DNA of 64,000 nt from Chamaecrista fasciculata (GCA_003254925.1 QANZ01056519.1:97559-161558); one strand, 5' to 3'; positions 1 to 11,602 are shown, counted from the stretch's first letter. Made by a program: numbers and translations. The notes: generated by a model from the sequence alone, not told the origin.

Positions 1-146
1 AGAGAATGACAATACACGTATAAATAAAATCCCTGCACTATTAATAAGTCATTACCAATTGTCAATCTGAACAAAAAAAAAAAAAAAAGCCAAAAACCAC
101 AGTCAAATACATATATACATACACACATTGATACAACTCGTTAATT

Positions 147-2222
147 TCAGTATCTTCTTGACCCCATTTTTCGTAAGGATGAGGATCTTGGGTACACTTC
201 AGTGCTATTACGCTGCGCCGTCGTCGTCGTCGCCGTCGCCGCTGTATGTGACGACTGCTCTGACACTTTCCACATCTTCACCGACTTATCCAAACTCCCA
301 CTGTACAGAATCCAGCGTCTCTCGCCGCACATAGCCTCCACGTCATTCTCCACCGCCAAACACTTCACCGGACCTGTATGACTCGTTAGAATCGACAAAC
401 AATGATGTTCTCCGTTCAATGCTCTCTTCCACACACATATCGCCATATCCGCTGACCCACTAAATAACAAGTTATCTGCTGTTGCCAAACATAGAACAGC
501 CATTTTATGCCCTCTTAAAACCCCGCCGTGTGTTAACGCCGTGTCTTGCCATTCCCAGAAATTAACCAACCCGTCCGACGACCCGCAATATAAAACCGTT
601 CCGTCCGGGTTTATTGCTAACGCCGTTATTGCACAGTCTTTCTTCAACAACACCTCTGAGAACAAAGTGAAATTCTAAGGTATCAAGTGAAGTATGTATA
701 CAATGACACGAAGTAGCATAATCTTAATTTTTTAAGTAATTTAATGATAGTTAATAAGACTAAAGTGCACTTTTTGGTCCCGTAACTTTGACAAAATTTC
801 AATTTGGTCTCGTAACTTTTTTTGTTGTAATTTTGGTCTCATAACTTTGGCAAAAGTCTCAATTTGGTCTCATAACTTTTTTCTGTTGTAATTTTGGTCT
901 CATAACTTTGGCAAAAGTCTCAATTTGGTCTCATAACTTTTTTTTGTTGCAATTTTAGTTCTATAACTTTTGAAAACGTCCCATCGTTGGTCCCAAGTTG
1001 ATTTCCATCCATTTTCTACCGTTAAAGATGATCTGACATACTGACTTGAATGATGACATGACAAATATGGATGAAGTGGATTTAATAGCAGATAAGGATG
1101 AAAATCAATTTAGGACCAACGGTGAGACGTTTTCAAAAGTTATGGGACCAAAATTGCAACAAAAAATGTTATGAGACCAAATTGAGATATTTACCGAAGT
1201 TATTGGACCAAAATTACAACAATAAAAAGTTATGGGACTAAATTAACACCTTTGTCAAAGGTATGGGACCAAAAATATACTTTAGCCAAATAATAAAAAA
1301 AATTATAAAGCTACATAACTTGTTATATGCAATGCAATTTTGCATTATATATAGACTAACCCGAGAACAAATGCTTGGTTTTATTCCCTTGAAACTCCCG
1401 CTTCCATGACTTAACGGTGCCATCTGCTGACCCCGTGAATACCATCCCGTCAAACCCCAACACCAACGCGTTAACGGCGTCATCGTGCGCCGTTACGGAC
1501 TCTAAACATTTGAAATTCTCCGCTCGCCATACTTTGAAGGATTTGTCCCATGAAGCAGAGTAAATTAAAGAGGCGTCTTCTGTTATCGCGAGACACGAGA
1601 TTGCGTCGTAGTGTTTAATCCAAAGCTGAGAACGATGTCGTTTTCCTTCGGCGTAATAACTCGGCTTCATCGAGCACTTTATGTAGTTTCGTAATGTGGG
1701 TAACGTGGCTATTCGTTTGTATTGTGTTTCGTCTTTTGGAGAAACTTTCCAAACGCGGATTTTTCCGTCTTGATGACCAGTAAGGATCTTCTCTCCCGAG
1801 ATCACGATTGATTTGATCAATCCGCTGTTGGATTTGAAACCCGAGAACTCTTTTTGGTTCTTCCAGACCCGAATGTTCTTGCTGTCGGATCCTGTGTAGA
1901 GTAAATCTTTTGATGCTGCAAGTGAGTATATATGGCCTTCTTCGCGAATGAGTGAGCCTACGAGAACGCTGGATGACGTGTCTTCTGGCCAGGACGATGA
2001 TGAAGGAGGAGCGTCGCCCATGTGAGAAGACCATGGAGATTTGGATAGAGGAGAGGAAGATGACTCGTACATAGAGTTTATATCTGCTGCCATTGGATGA
2101 TCTGTATGAAAAATATCTATTCCCATTGTCGCATAGCTTTCCCTTGGAAATTTATCATCGTCGTAGTCTAATTTATCCAATTTTCGCCCGGTTAATATAC
2201 GACCTCTTGATGAACCTGTCAT
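147..2222 (-). CDS. JINGUBANG-like WD40 repeat protein (2 exons)
   Basis: Exon 1 is 2222-1361 and exon 2 is 655-147. The donor reads GTTAGT and the acceptor CTCAG; the split codon becomes GAG, and 456 residues result. Seen: an N-terminal Ser-rich stretch (about residues 50-85), then seven or so WD40 blades. Blade-ending patterns include [64 protein letters not shown] and [11 protein letters not shown]. The last ~30 residues are Ser/Thr-rich and low complexity. Known: JINGUBANG (At2g26490) and its paralogues are single-propeller proteins of similar length; JINGUBANG itself restrains pollen germination in dry conditions. WD40 proteins act as scaffolds, so no catalytic activity is expected. Odd: the 705-bp intron is mostly a foldback transposon (758-1287). 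The family match is strong; which paralogue it is cannot be told. Confidence 0.9.
758..1287. mobile_element. MULE-like foldback MITE inside the WD40 gene intron
   Basis: A 530-bp element whose arms are inverted copies. The left end starts gactaaagtgcactttttgg and the right end, read on the minus strand, starts ggctaaagtatatttttggt. The arms are built of repeated units of the type 'ggtctcataactttggcaaa'. The flanks agttaataa (749-757) and aaataataa (1288-1296) agree at 7 of 9 positions, which fits an aged 9-bp Mutator-type target duplication. It has no coding capacity. Taking it out leaves an intron of about 170 bp. Confidence 0.7.
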
Positions 2223-3089
2223 TTTTATCTATCACTTTTATTTCCTTGCTCTCATGAAAAAAGAAGAAATTCCCAGGAGTTACAACAAAACTAAAAATAA
2301 GGTCAAAGGTGAGGAAAAATTGGGGAATTGTAAGCAGAGCAAGAGGAGATGATGAATGATTGTTTTTGGGAGAAAAGGCGTTACGAGATCAACGAGATTC
2401 TGTTGCGTTAGTTTGTTACAAAAAAAACCGCTAAAATGTGTGATGGTATGGAGGTGTGGTTGTTACATGTTGGGTTTTTTTGGAGTGTCCAATTTTAACC
2501 CTATACATGAAAAGTGTCACGTGTGAGTGCTGTGCCTAATTGGATTAGTCCACGTGGCTTTTGAAAGTGGGTCCTTTTAAAAAATTTAAGCAAACAAAAG
2601 GAGTCAACGCATGAGGATATTACACGGAAATTCTTTTGATCCTTGCAGCTAATGGCATTGGATTTGGTCAATGCACTATAATTAGAAATTTATGGAACTT
2701 CTTTGGCTTCACCGCCTTCACAAATACATGTCTGTTTTTATTCTTTTCCATTCAATATATTCTTTGAAAAAAAAAAAAAACAATATTTGACTACGGGAGA
2801 AACTAAATGGTAATCAACTCATAATTTTTCTGAGCGAAATCGTTCGTACTGGCAATGAAGTTTAGTGTGATACATTTTCAAATATCAAAGTTTTGGATAC
2901 AGTTACAGGAAAAAAAAAAAAAAAAACAAACAAGATGCTTAGCATTTTCTACGCAATAGAAATAACAAATAGCTAACGTTAAATAATGTTTGCCTTTAGA
3001 ATGCTTCTCTTCTTATATCTTTTAAGAAATAATTCCTTGATTTGTTTTTTAACAAAAAAATATAAAAGGTTTGATAAACTATAATAAGG
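2223..3089. other. Upstream region of the WD40 gene; no gene seen
   Basis: This AT-rich stretch upstream of the minus-strand WD40 start holds a purine-rich leader (about 2230-2400), two G-boxes (listed separately) and several poly-A or poly-T runs. No ORF with protein-like composition and no repeat structure was recognised. Confidence 0.5.
2518..2556. promoter_or_regulatory. Two CACGTG G-boxes upstream of the WD40 gene
   Basis: CACGTG occurs at 2518-2523 and 2551-2556, about 300-330 bp upstream of the minus-strand ATG and 33 bp apart. G-boxes bind bZIP and bHLH factors and are common in ABA- and light-responsive plant promoters. That these two control the WD40 gene is inferred only from position. 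Confidence 0.4.
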
Positions 3090-3590
3090 ACAAGCTTACC
3101 TAGTTCAAGAAGTGGGCTGCTAGAGTGATGCTTGAGTGTCAAAGCACCTACAAAAGACTTCACACGGGTGCTCTGCGAAGAATACTCTGACGCTCAAGTT
3201 AGTATTTGAGTGATATGAGAGCAAAAAAATTCTAGTGTGTAAAGAGTAGCTAACCTGAAGCTGATGGGTAGAGTGCTATTTATAGAGCAAAGCAGATGGA
3301 GGTGGGCAGCGCGCGGGGCGCTCCACGTTGTGACCCACGATTTTCACCAGCGGGAGTGGTGGAGACTGAGAATTACGGATCAAGGCAATCGTAAGTGATT
3401 GCGAGTTGTGTTGGGGGCGGGCGCCATCACACTGGAGAATGTGGGTCTGACCAAGTCCGTGGCCGCCCCGCAATGCACGGAGAGGCATTCGACTGGTTCG
3501 AGCGCGCCCCCGAAGAGTCCGGGGAAGAGAAGAGGCCTGAAGCGAAGGCTGATTAGGCGTACGCCTAAATAGTGATGTATCAAGGTTAAT
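3090..3590 (-). mobile_element. Probable LTR fragment or solo LTR, minus orientation
   Basis: A GC-rich block unlike its surroundings. Read on the minus strand it has a TATA box (tctataaatagc, 3287-3276) about 300 bp in. Downstream comes a leader with 'cttgagcgtcagagtattc', a phrase I associate with the R-U5 part of plant gypsy-type and TRIM LTRs. Upstream of the TATA box is a GC-rich U3-like region. I found no target duplication, so the ends are approximate and a degraded LTR is the best description. The short ORFs in it are not protein-like. Confidence 0.45.
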
Positions 3591-3621
3591 TATGTCAGAG
3601 ACCCTATCCTAAAAAAAATAA

Positions 3622-5783
3622 GGGTAAATTGCAATTTGGTACCCTGTGGTTAGGGGCGGTTCCCCTTTGGTACCCTGAAAGAAAAATTTTTGCATTGTGG
3701 TACCCCGTGGTTTGCTCCGTTAGCGATTTGGTACCCTGAGGTTTTTTTCTGTTAGGATTTAACGGCAAATGTTAGTTAAAATGTCAAAAATCTCCCAAAA
3801 AGTCTTCTCTTATGCGTTTAAGTCCTTTCCCTTTACTAAAAGGGATCAAAACATAAAGAATTAATTATAAAAGGGTCTTTAGAATTCTAATATTATAGAT
3901 TTTTCTCCTTTTCATAAGATTTCTTTTGAATAGGTCCTGATTTAATTACACTTTAATCCCAAAAGTTTATGATCTTTATCAAAATAGTCCTTAGAACCTC
4001 AAAAGACAAATGAGCATCTATGATTTATCAAAAAATCCCTATATTCAACTACAATTTTCATTCAAGTACACTACAAACAAATCAAAACCCCCAAATTTTT
4101 TCAAAATCAAGCCCCACAAAAAAAAAACATTTCATCTCTTCTTCAAATTGGTCCCTAAAACCTTAAACTTTTGAATAGGTCCTGATTTAATAACAAACAA
4201 ATCAAAACCCCCAAAATTTTCCAAAATCAAGTCCTATTTTGGTCTCTCAAATTTGCTCAAAGTTTCATTTTGGTCCCTCAAATTTCTTCCAAAATCAGAT
4301 CGAATCGAGATAATCCATGATTATTTTCAAAAATCAATCTTTCCAATCTCCATTAAAATCATGATTTCGGTGGATTCTCTCATTGGCCTATAAATAGGAT
4401 GCTTATTCTCAGAAGAAAGGGACGAATTATTCAGCAAAATTTCTCTGAGTTTGTGAGGCAAAGTTTGATCTTGGGTAATTTTAGACCACCCTAGGTTAGT
4501 TTTAGATCCTAGAATGAAGGAACAATGGAGTTAGGCTCCAAGGGCGTTCCGATCGGTCCAAAATTCGTCAGAAAACCCGATTTTCGTGTTCCGATAGGGA
4601 TTGGAATGAATTGGTTCTCCAGATTTTGGATTGTTCTGTAATTTTCAGTCTGGACCTCTTATTTTTGTAAAATTACCTTTTGACCCCAGAAAACTTTATT
4701 TTTTTTTCATTTTGGTCCCTGTATATGACATGTCCAGGGACCTATGTTAAAATTTTGGAAACTTGTGGGGGTCAATCTGGAATTTTAGCGAAAACTTTCT
4801 TGAATGCTCTTCCCCCTTCGTTGAACGTGTTTCGCGAGGATGGAGGGTCACTGTGCTGCGTGCGTGTTTTGGCCGTGTGTATATATATATATATAATATT
4901 ATTATATTGATGTGGCTTGTTTTCTCCCATTCTTTTGTTAATTATTTTGGTTAGGAGATTACATTTTTTTGTTTAAGCCTAATTAATTTAGGTTAAGAAA
5001 ATTATTTTATAATTTATAAAATATTATGGGGTTCATGACTCAAATATTTTATAGACCGTAATCCATTTAATAAATACTTGAGATTATTAGGTTGTCCCTT
5101 TTATCTCATTAAAACCATAAAAAAAATACAATAAAAATATCATAATATCATAATTTGAGAGACCAAAATAGGACTTGATTTTGGAAAAATTTAGGGGTTT
5201 TGATTTGTTTGTAATTAAATCAGGACCTATTCAAAAGTTTAAGGTTTTAGGGACCAATTTGAAGAAGAGATGAAATGTTTTTTTTTTGTGGGGCTTGATT
5301 TTGAAAAAATTTGGGGGTTTTGATTTGTTTGTAGTGTACTTGAATGAAAATTGTAGTTGAATATAGGGATTTTTTGATAAATCATAGATGCTCATTTGTC
5401 TTTTGAGGTTCTAAGGACTATTTTGATAAAGATCATAAACTTTTGGGATTAAAGTGTAATTAAATCAGGACCTATTCAAAAGAAATCTTATGAAAAGGAG
5501 AAAAATCTATAATATTAGAATTCTAAAGACCCTTTTATAATTAATTCTTTATGTTTTGATCCCTTTTAGTAAAGGGAAAGGACTTAAACGCATAAGAGAA
5601 GACTTTTTGGGAGATTTTTGACATTTTAACTAACATTTGCCGTTAAATCCTAACAGAAAAAAACCTCAGGGTACCAAATCGCTAACGGAGCAAACCACGG
5701 GGTACCACAATGCAAAAATTTTTCTTTCAGGGTACCAAAGGGGAACCGCCCCTAACCACATGGTACCAAATTGCAATTTACCC
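3622..5783. mobile_element. MULE with 632-bp terminal inverted repeats
   Basis: The element starts gggtaaattgcaatttggta and ends with the inverse. It is flanked by a perfect 9-bp target duplication, aaaaaataa (3613-3621 and 5784-5792), the Mutator signature. The left arm 3622-4253 and right arm 5152-5783 have exactly equal length. I found only about four mismatches between them by eye, so the insertion is young. The outer 150 bp of each arm repeats a GGTACC-centred motif four times. The arms also hold an internal duplication of a 'caggacctattcaaaag' segment. The roughly 900-bp middle (4254-5151) has a TATA-like sequence (cctataaatagg, 4389-4400) and a (ta)n run near 4877-4896, but no transposase or recognisable host gene. 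It must be non-autonomous. Confidence 0.88.
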
Positions 5784-5792
5784 AAAAAATAA

Positions 5793-6822
5793 AATATTAG
5801 AGACTAGAGAACATAATACCTCTTTATCCTAATTACAGATTACAGAACACAGAGAAATCAATAAATTCCTAATTTATAAATGCACTCCCCATAAGTTTCA
5901 ATTTTCTCTGTGTTGACTAATGTAAACTCAATTAAAATAGTGAGAGAAAATCAACTGAGAATCAAACCCAGTGATAAATAGTTTACCACTACAAGGATTG
6001 GAAAAATAGTTCCCGGATTAGGAGCTTCGGCATAGACTAATCTTGCGTTTGGTACGCAGATTGAAAAATTAGTCCCGGGAATATTATATTCCCAGGTGTA
6101 GCATAATTTCCTGAAATAGCTAGTTTTTAATCCCACCGTAGGGGGTGAGATTAGTCTAATCCCATGGGATGAGATTATTTTGGTCCACTTAAAATGACTA
6201 AATTACCCTCATTAAACTTAGCTAATGAAATTTTATTATACAAACTCTTTCCATTTCTTATATAATTTTATTCTCTTTATCAAACCTAACTAATTAAATT
6301 TTATTTGGACAATTATATTAGTTATATTTTAAGCGATGATTTTTTTAGACTATTTTTTATTTTAAGAATTATAGACATTATGTTTTGAAATCGTATTTTC
6401 TTAATAAATCATTAATGATGTAAAAACAAAGAACATTTTTTAAGGTATTCTTATTAATTGTTTTGGAGAATTTTTGCATTTGATAAGTTATTATTTGAGA
6501 ATAAAATGTTAAGGCCATATTTGGAAAAATATCAAATATTCTTAGAATTATCAAAGTTGAACCAAACACAAAATTATAATATTCATAGGAATATTGTAAA
6601 ATAATCCCAAATCTAACTCATCCAAACAAAATATTAAATGAGGAAAAGGAAAGAAAAAGAAAAAGGAAGATGTAATTTTGAAGTGAGAGTGCACATAATC
6701 CTCCTCACGTGATGTTTTATGAGATAAAATATTATCATATGAATTTTATTCTGATTTTTACTCTCTTTTTTGTCATGATTTTGCTAGTTTATCTTGTTAT
6801 GTTTAAGTTAACACTAGACTTA
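5793..6822. other. Intergenic, AT-rich, with a possible MITE remnant
   Basis: No gene is supported. Around 6045-6190 the phrase gcgtttggtacgcagattg followed by paired 'cccgggaata/tattcccagg' segments looks like one end of a hAT-type MITE, but I could not find a matching second end or target duplication. The remainder is low-complexity AT-rich DNA. Confidence 0.35.
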
Positions 6823-7813
6823 GGGTGCGTTTGGATTGACTTATTTATCCAAAAAAGCACTTTAATTTCAAATTTAAGTGCTTCATGTGTATTTTTTGGT
6901 TGTTTGGGTGAGCTTTTCTAAAAAACGGCGAAGCGCTAAAAAAAAGTGGAAATGACGCTTTATTTTGAAGCTTCTTTTTTAAGCTTCTGATTTAAGCCTG
7001 GGCGGTAGAACTTTACAAAAGTTCGGGAAGCGTGCATATTATGTTCTTAGACAAAAATATCTTCAACAAAATTAAAAAATTTCATATCCTACCCTCTTCT
7101 CCTTCCGTGAAAGAGTACTCCTTCTCCATAATCTTCCTACCTTCCACTTTACTACCCATGTAAGCATCATCACAAAAAAAAAAAAAACGAAATTAAAGAC
7201 TACCCATGTCTACAAAAACGCATGAGCCAAAAGAGTTATAGAGTGAGTTTTTGCAAGGTTTGGAATTCTGGGCTGTTGGAAGAAGAGGATAATAAGGCGA
7301 GATGAAAGCCACCTTCGGCGAGAAAGACACCATCGCCTCCGTCAACGCCAGAAGCACCATCCACATGGCGATGTATAGAGTAGGAGAAACATGAAGATGT
7401 TTAGAAATTAAAGACTCACAAAGACATTGTGTTTATGAGATAGCCTTTGTATTTGTTTTCAAAGTGAAGAGTGATGAATCAAAAGTCTTGGGGATAATGG
7501 CCAATGGAAACCAAATTGTGACTGTGAGGTGAAGAAAGTCTACTTTATGAATTGAGTTTTGTTTGTACCAATTGACACTCGACACCCACTCTCCCTCACT
7601 CATTCATGTCATCTTCAATGAGGTGTAGTTTGGTAATTTACATATATTAATAGTATTTTTATAATTTTACATCCAAATATAATTTATATTTAAAAAAGTG
7701 CTTTATAATTATGATAACCAAACATATATTGACTTATTTTTTAAATAAAAGCTCTCATTTTCAAAGTACCAAAAAAAAAAGTACTTTTATCCTAAGCCAA
7801 TCCAAACGCACTC
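6823..7813. mobile_element. Harbinger-like non-autonomous DNA transposon
   Basis: The left end gggtgcgtttggattgactt matches the inverse of the right end (aagccaatccaaacgcactc). TTA flanks both sides (6820-6822 and 7814-7816), the 3-bp target duplication of PIF/Harbinger. Length is 991 bp. The inner ends (about 6840-6990 and 7680-7800) are AT-rich and partly inverted. The middle (about 7250-7390) is more GC-rich and holds a 30-codon ATG-initiated stretch at 7302 with codon-like composition, possibly a captured gene fragment. No transposase is seen. Confidence 0.65.
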
Positions 7814-7837
7814 TTATACGATTTATTTCATGTTCTC

Positions 7838-8271
7838 ATATATATATATATATATATATTAAGATCTTTGCATGCCCTAACGGGCACGTAAATATGTATA
7901 TAAAATAAAATAGGGACCAAATCATTGATTTAGTAAAAGAAGATGGACCAAATAGTAAGTTTCTTCTTATTTTAATTACATGTAATATTTTTATCTTAAT
8001 GTAAAGTGGAAGGACGACCAAAAAGCTCCTCACACATATAATATAACTAAGGGCTTTATGTGTCCTAACGGGCACGCAAATGTGTATATAAAATAAATTA
8101 GGGACTAAACCGTTGACTTGGTAAAAAAGGAGGGATTAAATAATAAGTTTCCTCTTTTTTTTTGTAGTCATCAAAGCCAATATGTATAAAAAATAAATAA
8201 AGGACTAAATTGTTAACTTAGTAAAAAAAGAGAGACCAAATAATAAATTTTCTCTTATTTTTAATAAACAT
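7838..8271. repeat. (TA)n tract and three degenerate tandem copies
   Basis: A (ta)n run at about 7839-7860 is followed by related segments starting at 7873 and 8061, both opening 'tg(c/t)cctaacgggcacg(t/c)aaat'. A shorter third copy starts near 8181. Each continues with 'tatgtata(t)aaaataaa ... gggac(c/t)aaa ... gtaaaaaaag', so a unit of about 188 bp was duplicated and then partly again. No gene is present. Confidence 0.6.
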
Positions 8272-8333
8272 GGGCATAGAAAATATTTGTTCAAAGAAAA
8301 AGACATAGGAAATGGAGGTGGTATGGGAGTGGG

Positions 8334-10547
8334 TGTTGGGAAATCATAGAGTCGGCACAGGGAAAAACACGGTAAATTAAAATTTTGCTTCTCTATGATT
8401 GCCTTCCCGGATCCACTACCTATATTTATATCAGTAAAGATAGATGTATACCTAAATTTTCAATCGGTGCGTTTGAATTTGCGAGTTGAGAAGTCCACTC
8501 CAAGTGTGCTTCCTCTGCCGGTGATCCACACGAGCAGTTTGGCAGATGCTCAGGTGCTAGCCTCCTTCACTTCTTCTCAAGTGAACACGGGAACGATTAT
8601 CTATGAATCTGGAAGAACCAAGAACAATTCTTGATTCCAAGATAGATGGCGCAAGAAACACACAAAACCAAGGTCCTTTTAGGGTTTAGGTCGAAATTTT
8701 CTCTCTAAGAGAAGAACTTGACTTTCTCTCACTAAAAGACTAGGGTTGGCAACTTTCTTCTCTCTCTAGAAGAACTTGGCAAACTTTGTCTCACAAATAT
8801 AGCTCAAAGCGACTTGGCCTCTTCATGTGTGCATTTATATTCTCTCATTCCTAGAATTAGGGTTTCACTAATCCAATTAGTGAATCCCTAAAATCTTGGA
8901 TATATTAATTCAATAATTAATATTATTTAGGATTCCCTAAATCTTGATTTATAATATTACACTAATATTATAATTCAAAAACCTAGGGGCAATTCGAATT
9001 CTTGGCCTACAAGATCAAATCTTCAAACCAAATCTTGATTGCTCAAATCCTATTGGTTGGAATGAGTCATGAGGAATTGAATTTATAATTAAAATATTAC
9101 CCTAATAATTTAATTCAAAAATTCGACTTGCATATCTTTTAAATTCAAAATGCAAAATCAAATCTTGCACCCCAAGCCTAAGATATGCGCCATCCTCACT
9201 TTATATTTAAAGAATTTAATAAATCAAAATAACAACCCTAACTCTTAGGTTTATAACCAACTTATTAATTTCCTAACAATATTGAATTAAAGAATTACCT
9301 TAATATCTTTAATTCAAAATTTGAATCTTAAATGCAAAATCAAATTTTGATATCTTATTTTAATTAACAAAACATTTTCATTAATTAAAAACAAGATATA
9401 TGAGGCGCCACCCTCATCCTTGTTTTCCCCAATATTAGTGAATTTAATAAATCAATAATTTCCTAACTTTTGGAAAGCCTATTTAATTTATTATTCCCTA
9501 ATATTTTAAACAAGAATTTAATTGTAAATAGATTAATCAAATTAAACTATTAATATATTTAAACTTATCCAACAAATTTAAATATCATAAACATAGATAT
9601 TTATTTAAGACAAGATTTAATGTCCTAAGACATTCAACTATGTCTTAAATTGTGTCACCAAAGTGACTCACGAATTAACCCTAATTTGTGTCCCAAAACA
9701 GCATCTTGATCCTGCTCATGTGTGACCCAGCAGGCCTCACGTGAAGTTGGCAACAAGCCATCTTTATGACTCACAAGTCGAGAGCGGACTCTAGCAAGCC
9801 ATCACGACTACCCAAAACACGCGAGTTATCGCTTTAACGTTAACGACTTAACCTAAGTACCACCTTGTCATAATCCCTATTGTCACACGATATTTTGGTC
9901 CTGGATTAGGCACGGGAATGTCATCCATAATCCAAACCACAACTTTCTCGATTCCCTGAGTTAGTCCCATTTCCTAGCGTGGCCACGCATTTCTTGAACA
10001 GACTCATCGAGGGCGCCAGTTAAATATCTCTCATCTTAATGAGGGACAAAATCCCATCTTGATCAACCACATTCCTCAGCACGGCAATCAACCAAACCCT
10101 TACCTAGCCCTTATGGCTACCATGCTACGGGCAACGTTAGACTAGGCCAAAGTTCGACAACTACAATGCCGGAATAGTCAAGACCTCAGGTCTAAGGCTA
10201 TCGTGACAGGTGTACAGGAGAGGCTAGCTTATGACTAAACCCATGCAGGACTCTCCGGGTTAGTCCAGCAACTTGTAACCCCTTACTCATTGCACCATGA
10301 CTCTCGTAAAGCATCTAGTGCATGTATCTCCATACACCGAGGTCATGCTGGTCTTGGTTTATTCTCTCTCCCACGAGGACAATCGACTAGGGACAGATTT
10401 AGATTAATTATCACATAATTAATTAAGGACGCTATCATAGTAAATATGCTAATAATATGATAACAACATGATTTATCTTCCATAAATCAATCAAAATGTT
10501 CAAAACATTTACATAAAATGATTGGCCTTAGGGCACAATCTCCAACA
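8334..10547 (-). mobile_element. Solo LTR, probably copia, 2.2 kb
   Basis: The block is bounded by TGTTGG at the left and CCAACA at the right, the inverted TG..CA ends of an LTR. The 5-bp target duplication gtggg lies at 8329-8333 and 10548-10552. Read on the minus strand it opens tgttggagattgtgcccta, a start I know from plant copia LTRs. There is no internal coding region and no second LTR, so the element was probably reduced to one LTR by recombination between its two LTRs. At 2214 bp it is long for a copia LTR, so lineage is uncertain. Confidence 0.75.
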
Positions 10548-10552
10548 GTGGG

Positions 10553-11602
10553 GACATGAATGTCAATAATTTATCAATTTTTGTAAATTTGTTGAAGACA
10601 TAGAAAAAAAGACATAGAAAAAAATTTCTTTCAAATGACTTATACTATAACACATAAGAAATTAATCTCCTCAATTATCTAGTCTAGATAAAAAATAATG
10701 TCATTAATCAAATGGTGGAATAAATAAAAAAAATTGAGAATTAAAATAGAATAAAAAAATAATTTAAACTGATAATAGACTCTAACACCCTACAGAATGA
10801 CCGATGACGCCTTCCTCCACAAAGATGCCACGTCAGGAAGAAGAGTTCCTCCGATGTTCATTGAGCAGACAAGGCACATAATCAGGAAGAAAATCAAGAA
10901 GGTCATTAATCACCATAAAGGCCCATAAAATTAATATTAATGCCAAAATCTCCAATGGCCTAGACATTAAAAGCTGACGAGGATCGCTCTCCTAATTAGG
11001 GAATTCCCCATGAGCATACAAATACGTTGCAATTTGTAATAACGAGAAGGTATGTAATGTAACTATTCTTTGTTACACACTTTACTCCTCACTACAAAGA
11101 TTAATTTGCAAGAAACTCTTTAAAAGATTTCTCCTATCGTGAATCAGGTAAACTCTTATCCCAGATCCTGATTTATCATAACCTTATAATTTAGCGACCA
11201 AAATAAAGTTTTAATTTTTCTTTTTATATAATTTCTACTTTTTTCGTTGAATTATAGTTTATACTCTACACTCTCCATAAAAGAGAAAATTATACTATAT
11301 CACACAATTTAATTATTTAAAATAAAAATAATAATTGAAATACAAAACCCGAAAATTACAACGAACGATAAACGACAGTTGAATGAGTGGGGGGGTCGGT
11401 TCAGTCCCACAATGCGTTTCATTTTCTTTTCTTCCCGCCGATCCACGTAATCACACACCCCATAAGCTGAAGCTTATCGATTTTCATTCAGAAACTATTT
11501 TCTACTTTCAGACTCTTCAAATTCTGCTTTTTCAGTACAACTCACGGAGTTAAAACAACAATCAGAAAAATCATCAATGTTACCCAAATCCTAATTTAAG
11601 CT
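10553..11602. other. Upstream region of the VPS13-type gene
   Basis: No gene is seen. Roughly 10780-11160 has mixed, less AT-rich composition with a TATA-like gagcatacaaatac (about 11013) and could be another old LTR piece, but no ends or target duplication were found. The last 200 bp before the ATG at 11603 hold a run of seven G, a pyrimidine-rich leader and no upstream ATG in a good context, and probably contain the promoter and 5' UTR. Confidence 0.4.

Noticed and set aside
4680-4954. ORFs in the middle of the 3622-5783 MULE
   Set aside because: Overlapping frames, a (ta)n tract inside, and no transposase motif.
6045-6190. hAT-type MITE end (gcgtttggtacgcag)
   Set aside because: Only one end is seen; no matching right end or 8-bp duplication.
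10780-11160. Possible solo LTR or TRIM upstream of the VPS13 gene
   Set aside because: TATA-like and mixed GC composition only; no TG..CA ends, target duplication or primer site could be found.
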